Below, one piece after another: positions 51,683-57,495 of a stretch of 57,495 nt of DNA. Each line of letters starts with the position of its first letter. Position 1 is the stretch's first letter. Origin of the DNA: Acidobacteriota bacterium (GTDB lineage Bacteria; Acidobacteriota; Blastocatellia; UBA7656); the NCBI GenBank assembly GCA_016201275.1, contig JACQDB010000018.1, positions 1-57,495 on the forward strand. The letters are read 5' to 3'. Position numbers and translations under genes: made by a program. The notes under the pieces are model-generated. The model ran no database searches and was not told the DNA's origin. It worked only from the letters and a program-made list of their open reading frames with translations.

Positions 51683-52888
51683 ATGCGTAACATGAAAGAT
51701 AGACAGAAACCGCTTGCAATAGACCTTTTTTGTGGTTGCGGGGGAATCTCTACAGGACTGGCCGCAGCCGGTTTTGAGATTCTGGCAGGCGTTGATTCTG
51801 AGCCGAATTATTTATCATCCTTTTCGCATAATTTCCCACACGCTCAAAGCCTCCAACTAGACTTGGCGAAATATTCTCCCCAAGATTTTATGAAGGCATT
51901 ACAGTTGGCACCAGGCGAAGTGGATTTGCTTGCCGGTGGGCCACCTTGTCAGGGGTTCTCAAAAAATGTTCCCAGAAAAAATCGTTATCTGGATGACCCT
52001 AGAAATCACTTGCTGAAATCGTTTTTAGATTATTGTGAAGTGCTATTGCCGCGCCTGATTTTGATGGAGAATGTTGCGGAAATGAAGAACGGTTTTCAGC
52101 AAGCCTACAGCGAAGAATTATTTTCGCGGTTGCATCAAGCCGGCTATATGGTTTCGCATGAGGTTGTGAATGCCGCAGATTATGGCGTTCCACAACGGCG
52201 GCGGCGCGCCTTTTTTATCGCCAGTCGTGACGGCCTTCGACTGGCGTTCCCCAAACCGACGCATACGAATCCGACTTCTCAACAAGGGCTTTTTCCTCTG
52301 CCCGGCTATGTCACGGTGTGGGAGGCGATAGGCGATTTGCCCAGCCTGAAGCATGGCGAAGGGCAAGAAGTTTGTGAGTATCAAAGCGCCCCTTTCTCGC
52401 CTTATCAACGATTGGTTCGAAATTGCACTAACCGCGTCACGAACCATGTAGCGCGTTATCTGCAACCCACTCAATATGAGCGCTTGGATTCCCTGCAGCC
52501 GGGAGAAGGTCTCAAAGACCTACCGCTCCATCTGCAAACGAAAAGCGGCTACAGCGGGGCCTATGGTCGGCTCACCAAAGAGATGATTGCGCCGACCATT
52601 ACGCGTTGGGTTTTCCATCCTGGCTCGGGGCGTTGGGGACATCCGATTGACATCCGAACCTTGACCATCAGAGAGGCCGCACGTATTCAAGGGTTTCCCG
52701 ACCGCTTCGATTTTGTCGGCTCGTTCACGCAACGCGCAGGGCAAGTAGGCAACGCGGTTCCGCCGCTGCTGGCGCAACGTCTTGCGGAAACCATGTGGCA
52801 TCAGGTTGTCAGTTTCGATAACAGTGCGACAAATTTTTCCAGGTCAAGTTGGTCGCTTGCCATTGGCAAAGAGAAAGTAACAGCGTGA
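51683..52888 (+). CDS. C5 cytosine DNA methyltransferase (type II R-M)
   Basis: 401 aa from ATG 51683 (a second ATG three codons on is equally possible; ribosome binding site weak). Motifs are in the standard order: I DLFCGCGGISTGL, IV GGPPCQGFS with catalytic Cys, VI LMENVAEM, VIII QRRRRAFFIAS, IX-X REAARIQGFPDRF and QVGNAVPP. A short variable region (about 225-300) gives target recognition; the site cannot be read. It protects DNA from the nuclease encoded convergently downstream. Its last 88 bases overlap the end of that gene on the opposite strand. Local codon use is slightly more A-rich than neighbouring genes, consistent with transfer. Confidence 0.92.
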   Translation: MRNMKDRQKPLAIDLFCGCGGISTGLAAAGFEILAGVDSEPNYLSSFSHNFPHAQSLQLDLAKYSPQDFMKALQLAPGEVDLLAGGPPCQGFSKNVPRKNRYLDDPRNHLLKSFLDYCEVLLPRLILMENVAEMKNGFQQAYSEELFSRLHQAGYMVSHEVVNAADYGVPQRRRRAFFIASRDGLRLAFPKPTHTNPTSQQGLFPLPGYVTVWEAIGDLPSLKHGEGQEVCEYQSAPFSPYQRLVRNCTNRVTNHVARYLQPTQYERLDSLQPGEGLKDLPLHLQTKSGYSGAYGRLTKEMIAPTITRWVFHPGSGRWGHPIDIRTLTIREAARIQGFPDRFDFVGSFTQRAGQVGNAVPPLLAQRLAETMWHQVVSFDNSATNFSRSSWSLAIGKEKVTA

Positions 52889-53547
52889 AGCTTACTCGCT
52901 TCCTCCCACCAACGGCGCTCTCCATTAAAGTGCAACTGATTTTCACCTAGCCCATGCCAAGCAAACCACTTTTCCTGGGTGGCACGGTGGATTCCATGAA
53001 AGGCTTGTAGTTGCTCTTTTTTCCCGGTCTTTTTCGCCGTTGACCAACACCATTCAAACTCCAATTTGTTGAATATCGCTGGCGACGCCTGAGTGCATAA
53101 CCGTCGTTCAAAGTAGTTGGCTTGATGGTCGGGGTGCAAAATCAATCTGGCATAGCCAATCGCCTCAAGCTCGTAACGATGCAGACTAGCGAGCGCGTGT
53201 TGGTTACAGCAATCAATGATGGCATCGCCCAGCACTTGTTTGCCGCGTGCAGATTTTCTGGATTCGGCAATGAGCGCAACTTGATTCGGGATTTTGGCTC
53301 GCTTCCAGGTCACCGGCGTAGCTGCCTGAGTGGATTTTACCTGCCAACCGATTCGTTGCTGGCGCTGGATGACATCCACGAAATCATAGGTTCGTAAAAC
53401 CTCGGCGTTGCGAACGTGCGCCAAAGCGGATTCCAGTAGAGCGCCAGGGATGTTATGGGAAGCAAAGGGCAGTCGCGCATAGCTGGTGATGATTTGAACC
53501 AACCTTTTCATCTGCGCCGGGTTGGAGAAAATGGCAGCTTCATTCAT
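52801..53547 (-). CDS. Putative type II restriction endonuclease, PD-(D/E)xK type
   Basis: 248 aa. Best catalytic candidate: TYDFVDVI followed by IGWQVKST, a D...(Q/E)xK arrangement of PD-(D/E)xK nucleases. No other family match is apparent. Its place supports the call: it is next to a C5 methyltransferase (3' ends overlap by 88 bases) and translated from a start that overlaps the stop of a small controller-like HTH gene (4 bases). The recognition site is not predictable and would match that of the methyltransferase. Confidence 0.75.
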   Translation of the reverse strand: MNEAAIFSNPAQMKRLVQIITSYARLPFASHNIPGALLESALAHVRNAEVLRTYDFVDVIQRQQRIGWQVKSTQAATPVTWKRAKIPNQVALIAESRKSARGKQVLGDAIIDCCNQHALASLHRYELEAIGYARLILHPDHQANYFERRLCTQASPAIFNKLEFEWCWSTAKKTGKKEQLQAFHGIHRATQEKWFAWHGLGENQLHFNGERRWWEEASKLHAVTFSLPMASDQLDLEKFVALLSKLTT

Positions 53548-53765
53548 GACTTCCTTTTCTCCTCCGCCAGTAACGTGGCGGGTTTGACTTCGAGCGCATT
53601 GGCGAGTTGTTCAACGATCAGTAAAGTGGGATTGCGTGCGCCATTTTCAATTTGACTGATGTAGGTTCTGTGCAAGCCTGAAAAACCGGCCAACATCTCT
53701 TGTGACCAACCTTTCGTCAGTCTCAGCTTTCGCACATTCTCTCCGAATAGTCGGGTTATCTTCAC
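53544..53765 (-). CDS. XRE-family controller (C) protein of the R-M system
   Basis: 73 aa helix-turn-helix protein (GENVRKLRLTKGWSQEMLAGFSGLHRTYISQIENGARNP), the size and form of C proteins that delay nuclease expression until methylation is complete. Start is GTG at 53765 with no ribosome binding site, which fits the leaderless mode known for several C genes. It overlaps the nuclease start by 4 bases, so C and R form a coupled unit on the minus strand while the methyltransferase faces it from the other side. Confidence 0.85.
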   Translation of the reverse strand: MKITRLFGENVRKLRLTKGWSQEMLAGFSGLHRTYISQIENGARNPTLLIVEQLANALEVKPATLLAEEKRKS

Positions 53766-53768
53766 AGG

Positions 53769-53787
53769 CAGAAATCATGCCAGAAAT
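53769..53787 (-). promoter_or_regulatory. Candidate C-box operator upstream of the controller gene
   Basis: CAGAAAT occurs twice in direct orientation (53769-53775 and 53781-53787), 12 bases apart, starting 4 bases before the GTG start of the controller gene. The spacing of about one helix turn suits a protein dimer contact. Position is right for autoregulation. The match to known C-boxes is not exact, so this is a candidate only. Confidence 0.35.
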
Positions 53788-53912
53788 TTATCACCACAAA
53801 GCAGACGATGAGTAACAGCCGGTTGATTTTCTAATCTTGGGCATTGCTGGTCTCTGTGGTAGCCTAAAGAACTTTGATAAGTGGGAATTTGAAATCGGAA
53901 AATTGAGGGGGC

Positions 53913-55430
53913 ATGAGTATCAAACGAGCAAGCGGCATTTTGCTGCACATCACATCACTGCCGAGCGCGTTCGGCATCGGCGATCTGGGGCGGACCGCGT
54001 ATCACTTCGCGGATTTTCTTTCTCTCAGCAAACAGGGGTTGTGGCAAATTCTGCCGCTCACGCCAACGGGGTTTGGCGATTCGCCGTATCAAAGCTATTC
54101 GGCCTTTGCCGGTAACACCAATTTGATCAGCCCGGAAAAACTGGGCGAAGAGGGCTTGCTGTCGCAGGCGGATTTAACTCACAGGCCGGAATTCAATGAA
54201 GACCGCGTGCAGTTCGAGGCGGTGATCCAATTCAAAAATGACGTGCTGGCAAAGGCCTATCAAAACTTCCGGGACGCTGCCAATCCGCATCTGCGCGCCG
54301 AGTTTGAAGCCTTCTGCGTCTATGCGAAACGCTGGCTGAATGACTACGCGCTGTTTCGCGCTTTGTTGAAGGCGCATCATGGTGCGGCGTGGAACCGTTG
54401 GCCGAAAGCGCTTGCCCTGCGCGATGAAGCGGCGCTGGTGCTGGCGCGCAAAGACTTGCACGAGGAAATCGAAGCGCAGAAATTTTATCAATACCTGTTC
54501 TTCAAACAGTGGTTTCAATTGAAAGCGTATTGCGCCGAAAAGCGCGTCAAAATCATCGGCGATGTGCCGATCTTTGTGGCGCACAATTCTTCGGACGTAT
54601 GGGCTAGTCCCGAATTGTTCAAGTTGAAAGCGGACGGCTCGCCCGTTGTTGTTGCCGGGGTGCCGCCCGATTATTTCAGTCAGGACGGGCAATTGTGGGG
54701 CAATCCGATTTACAACTGGGAGAAGATGCGCGACAGCGATTTCCAGTGGTGGGTCGAACGCTTGCGCGAAACTTTGAAGTTGGTGGATATGGCGCGCATA
54801 GACCATTTTCGTGGCTTTGCCGCCGCGTGGGAAGTGCCTGCTGAAGACCAGACCGCAAGGAACGGCAAGTGGGTTGACGTGCCGGGACGCGCCTTGTTCG
54901 AGGCGCTGCATAAAGCCTTCGATGAGTTGCCCATTTTTGCTGAAGATTTAGGCGTCATCACGCACGACGTAGAAGCCTTGCGCGATGATTTCAAATTGCC
55001 CGGCATGAAAATTCTGCAATTCGGTTTAGGCGGCGATGCCAACAATACGTATCTGCCGCATCATTATCCGCGCCACGCCGTGGTCTATACCGGCACGCAC
55101 GATAACGACACGGTAGTAGGTTGGTACAACAGCAAAGTGCAAAGCGCGGATGACCACGCCAAACGCGAGTTGCAGTTCTGTTTGAAATATCTGCACTCGA
55201 CCGGCGCAGAGATTCACTGGGATTTCATACGCGCCGCTTTGTCATCGGTGGCCGACACGGCCATCATTCAGTTGCAGGATGTGTTGGGACTCGACGGGCA
55301 GGCGCGCATGAATTTACCGGCGACCGAAGAAGGCAACTGGAACTGGCGCGTCCGCGCTTCCTTGATGACCAGAGAAGTCAGCGACCGCCTGCGCGAGATG
55401 ACCGAACTATACAGCCGCGCTTCGTGGTGA
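53913..55430 (+). CDS. malQ: 4-alpha-glucanotransferase (amylomaltase)
   Basis: 505 aa GH77 enzyme that moves alpha-1,4-glucan segments between maltodextrins and releases glucose. Motifs: GFGDSPYQSYSAFAGNT, GDVPIFVAHNSSDVW, ARIDHFRGFAAAWEVPA (nucleophile Asp), LPIFAEDLG (acid/base Glu), TGTHDNDTVVGW (third Asp). GAGGGGG lies just before the ATG. Length is normal. The released glucose could be phosphorylated by the ROK kinase at 28245. It is followed after 9 bases by a small gene in the same direction. Confidence 0.95.
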   Translation: MSIKRASGILLHITSLPSAFGIGDLGRTAYHFADFLSLSKQGLWQILPLTPTGFGDSPYQSYSAFAGNTNLISPEKLGEEGLLSQADLTHRPEFNEDRVQFEAVIQFKNDVLAKAYQNFRDAANPHLRAEFEAFCVYAKRWLNDYALFRALLKAHHGAAWNRWPKALALRDEAALVLARKDLHEEIEAQKFYQYLFFKQWFQLKAYCAEKRVKIIGDVPIFVAHNSSDVWASPELFKLKADGSPVVVAGVPPDYFSQDGQLWGNPIYNWEKMRDSDFQWWVERLRETLKLVDMARIDHFRGFAAAWEVPAEDQTARNGKWVDVPGRALFEALHKAFDELPIFAEDLGVITHDVEALRDDFKLPGMKILQFGLGGDANNTYLPHHYPRHAVVYTGTHDNDTVVGWYNSKVQSADDHAKRELQFCLKYLHSTGAEIHWDFIRAALSSVADTAIIQLQDVLGLDGQARMNLPATEEGNWNWRVRASLMTREVSDRLREMTELYSRASW

Positions 55431-55439
55431 GAAATCGTG

Positions 55440-55838
55440 ATGACGGATTTCCGACAAGTGAACATCGAAGGCTACACGCCGGAAGAGATATTGGCGTTGC
55501 CGTATGCGGAAGTGGAAGCGTTGGTATTTTGCGATGAGCCGTTCGCGTTCCGCGCCGGTTCAGCCGAAATTCTCGGCGAGTTTCGTTTCGCTCAAGACCG
55601 GCTGGTGGTCGAGCTTGCTCATATTGATGGCGGCGGCGAAGGCGTCTTGCTGGCGCTGTGGATTCTGGCCGAACGCTACGCCAAACAACGAGATTGCCAT
55701 CAAGTTGAATGGATTGTTCACGCCTTGACTTGCGCCAAACCGAATTTGAAACTGCGCCGCCTGCTGGAAAGAAAAGGCTTCGTCATCAAGACCAGTAAAG
55801 AAAATGTCGCAGCCTATACGTATCTGCATTGCTTCTGA
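55440..55838 (+). CDS. Small acetyltransferase-like protein
   Basis: 132 aa from ATG 55440 (a GTG at 55437 is also possible), 9 bases after malQ. N-terminal GYTPEEILALPYAEVEALV, then FRAGSAEILGEFRF, then LVVELAHIDGGGEGVLLALWILAERYA, and a C-terminal LRRLLERKGFVI. The last part resembles the acceptor half of a GNAT fold (a glycine-rich turn before a helix, and a helix-strand end), but the canonical Q/RxxGxG/A site is reduced to DGGGEG. The family is widespread and uncharacterised as far as I know. Confidence 0.6.
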   Translation: MTDFRQVNIEGYTPEEILALPYAEVEALVFCDEPFAFRAGSAEILGEFRFAQDRLVVELAHIDGGGEGVLLALWILAERYAKQRDCHQVEWIVHALTCAKPNLKLRRLLERKGFVIKTSKENVAAYTYLHCF

Positions 55839-55871
55839 ACGACCAAAGCGTTAGTGCCAATCGTCGTTGCA

Positions 55872-56348
55872 TCACGAAGGCCAATCTTGCAGCGCCTTGC
55901 GAAGCTGAATCAATTGTCCCAAGTGATGGGCATTGTGATCGGCTATCAGCAGAATTTCTCTGAGATAGGTATGCCCATTTCCATGAGGAATCTCGGCAGT
56001 TAATTCAAAGCTCTCGTCCTCGGCCAGTTTGATGGTTTCTTCAAGATCGGCAAAAAATCCCGCAACGGTTTTCTGCCAATCAGACTCCTGCATCGGTTCA
56101 GCAGGTTGCGGCCAATAGCCCGATGGAAAAGCGGGCGAGACCCAATTGGCATCAAGGGTGTAACGCAAAATATCCTCCTGAGCCAGACGCATATGCTCAA
56201 GCACTTCCCATAAGGAATGGGAAAATCCCTGTGGTCGGCGGTTGCGCTTTGGTGGATCAATGCCGACCAGCGCCTCCCGCATGGTCGAATGCGCTAGTCC
56301 GCCTTTCAATACTTCAACCAGACTCTGGCGCAGGTTTTTATCATTCAT
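55872..56348 (-). CDS. DinB family protein
   Basis: 158 aa four-helix protein. Metal ligands in the DinB/YfiT pattern: one His in SLWEVLEHMRLAQEDIL and two in ADHNAHHLGQLIQLR. Members are putative metal-dependent thiol S-transferases or hydrolases; exact reaction unknown. The acidic segment LEETIKLAEDESFELTAEIP and the HTYLREILL segment fit the family. It is convergent with the preceding acetyltransferase-like gene and precedes the SRPBCC gene on the same strand. Confidence 0.8.
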   Translation of the reverse strand: MNDKNLRQSLVEVLKGGLAHSTMREALVGIDPPKRNRRPQGFSHSLWEVLEHMRLAQEDILRYTLDANWVSPAFPSGYWPQPAEPMQESDWQKTVAGFFADLEETIKLAEDESFELTAEIPHGNGHTYLREILLIADHNAHHLGQLIQLRKALQDWPS

Positions 56349-56470
56349 AGCGTTCCTTCACAAAAGCTATCGAATATAGCCAGCCACCGAATAACAATTG
56401 GTCATCGGCGCGGCATTGCACAACAGTGTAGAAAAAGCCGCGCCTTAAATTCAAGCGACGCGGTGATTTC

Positions 56471-57025
56471 TCAAGCCGTTTTTCTTCGCCGCCGATTATG
56501 CGGAAAGGTGGGCGCGGGAGGCGCAGGTATGCGGACAACCTCTTCGGCAGTTGTGGCGTGGCGGCGTTCGAGTTCAAGTTTCAAACTCTCTTCGCCGCGC
56601 TGCATCGCCCAATGATGATTGGCGGAAAAAATCGGCTTCAGCAAAAACGATAAAGCGCTCAACAAAAATTTATCGGCGCGCAGTTGCCAATCATAGGTGA
56701 CGTTGGTGTAATCGCCGTCTTGCGCCAACCTCCAGATGCCGCGCCCTACGAAATCGCCCCACGCTTCCAGAGCAAAGCCATACGGATAATTTGATTCGGT
56801 GACGCGAAACTGCCAGCGCAAGGTATAAGGCAGCCAGCCTTTGGTGTAGAGGCTGACGATTTTGCCGACGCCTTCGCTATCGCCCGCTTCCAACTGCCGC
56901 ACGTCGAGATAAACCGAAGGCCACCAGCGCGGCAATTGCGTCGCGTCTTTCAAAATGTCGGCTACTTCGTTGACCGTGCCGCGCACCCGCCAATGAGTGA
57001 TGAAGTGATAATCGTTGGTCGCCAT
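56471..57025 (-). CDS. SRPBCC (START/polyketide cyclase-like) family protein
   Basis: 184 aa with the hydrophobic-cavity fold: N-terminal HWRVRGTVNEVADILKDATQLPRWWPSV is the typical SRPBCC opening, followed by beta strands (YTLRWQFRVTESNYPYGFALEAWGD) and the closing helix (SLKLELER). The last ~25 residues are a basic Pro/Arg tail (HNRRRRKTA). It probably binds a small hydrophobic ligand. No enzyme residue can be named. It lies on the same strand as the DinB gene, 122 bases upstream of it. Confidence 0.78.
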   Translation of the reverse strand: MATNDYHFITHWRVRGTVNEVADILKDATQLPRWWPSVYLDVRQLEAGDSEGVGKIVSLYTKGWLPYTLRWQFRVTESNYPYGFALEAWGDFVGRGIWRLAQDGDYTNVTYDWQLRADKFLLSALSFLLKPIFSANHHWAMQRGEESLKLELERRHATTAEEVVRIPAPPAPTFPHNRRRRKTA

Positions 57026-57362
57026 TCATTGCTCCTGATTGAAAAAATTGTCGTTCGATAGTTGTTTCGTTCAAGGCGAATTACGGCGCATAGGCGTTGC
57101 TGGATTGCCACTGCTAAAGCCAATAGCCATCGCCTAACAGACGCTTTGCTTGAGCCGTCTGCTGGCCCTTCCTCCGTTGTCGTGCTGTTTTGCGAGATTC
57201 GTAGAATGATTTGTAGCAATAAGGGTGGCGAATTTATTGATATGATCAGAAAGCTTTAACTATATGCGTGGCACACCAAGTTTCGGCGCAACCAGTGCAA
57301 TGGCCTGAATAGTCATGCGGCTTGTTGAGTTTCTTTTTCCGAATCTTGGTGTGCCGCGCATA

Positions 57363-57464
57363 TAGAGCCTGTCGCAAAATTCCAGCAACCGCCCATATGT
57401 TGTAGTTAGTCAAAGCATCGCACACAACATCTGGACAGAAAATCCGTTTCTGCGCCACGCTCTA
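57363..57464. mobile_element. Family D MITE-like element, copy 2
   Basis: TAGAGCCTGTCGCA...GCGCCACGCTCTA, 102 bp, with TA at both ends. About 84% identical by eye to 42852-42953. Its internal CCATATGTTGT and ACAACATCTGG blocks are also near-inverted, so the whole unit can fold as a long hairpin. The 57026-57362 stretch before it shows no gene. Confidence 0.83.
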
Positions 57465-57495
57465 AGCTCGACTTTGTACATTTTTCAGAGGCGAA
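57465..57495 (+). repeat. Start of a family A/compound repeat at the window edge
   Basis: AGCTCGACTTTGTACA, as at 26360, followed by TTTTTCAGAGGCG, the complement of 26793-26805. It directly abuts the family D element and is cut off by the window end. Confidence 0.6.

Noticed and set aside
50469-51695. 408-codon open frame on the plus strand overlapping xylH
   Set aside because: It is an alternative frame of a real permease gene, rich in His/Arg/Gly with no membrane segments or domain pattern; XylH motifs are all in the other frame.
57246-57458. 70-codon minus-strand frame at the window end
   Set aside because: It runs through the family D element and has no ribosome binding site or protein features.

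Overview
The window looks like chromosomal DNA from a heterotrophic, free-living bacterium of the Acidobacteriota, most likely the Blastocatellia side. This is an inference from gene types, not from a marker gene: there is no rRNA and I found no tRNA. The clues are two large Ser/Thr kinases carrying TolB-like and TPR domains, three tandem secreted tricorn-type proteases, a secreted S46 peptidase, a GH3-family enzyme, moderately high GC, and intergenic spaces full of short palindromic repeats.

Layout. (1) 0.5-22.7 kb is a peptidase island: an M16 catalytic/non-catalytic pair, a small hypothetical gene, an S46 dipeptidyl-peptidase type enzyme, a 1174-residue subtilisin-fold protease with a P-domain and HYR domain, three tandem tricorn (S41) homologues of which the second and third are broken near their 5' ends, and an M20 peptidase on the minus strand. 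(2) 23-30 kb holds a LeuA-like acyltransferase, a GT39/ArnT-like membrane glycosyltransferase, a DUF457/YdjM-type membrane protein, a ROK sugar kinase and a DedA-like protein. (3) 30.2-35.9 kb has two Ser/Thr kinase-TolB-TPR proteins flanking a DUF4258/YgiT-zinc-finger pair that resembles a toxin-antitoxin module. (4) 36.1-39.3 kb is a sterol desaturase/fatty acid hydroxylase, a hexapeptide acyltransferase and a GH3 adenylating enzyme, a likely lipid-modifying cluster. (5) 39.3-45.5 kb has four two-component signalling genes on the minus strand. (6) 45.7-46.7 kb is a ferritin-like di-iron protein. (7) 47.2-51.6 kb is a xylFGH-type sugar ABC importer with a DUF3995 membrane protein between xylG and xylH. 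(8) 51.7-53.8 kb is a compact type II restriction-modification system with a controller protein. (9) 53.9-57.0 kb has malQ, a small acetyltransferase-like gene, a DinB-family protein and a SRPBCC protein.

The peptidases are nearly all exported and together could break down extracellular protein to peptides, with M20 finishing in the cytosol. The xyl importer, ROK kinase and MalQ point to sugar and alpha-glucan use.

The most unusual layer is non-coding. At least seven families of short palindromic or inverted-repeat elements sit between genes. Two carry strong marks of transposition: a 206-bp element with 19-bp inverted ends and an 8-bp target duplication, and a 102-bp element present twice with TA flanks. 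Several families share one hairpin cargo inside different ends, and two elements run into the 5' ends of genes. The second tandem anomaly is that tricorn copies 2 and 3 share an exact 141-bp segment and both lose reading frame at its last base.
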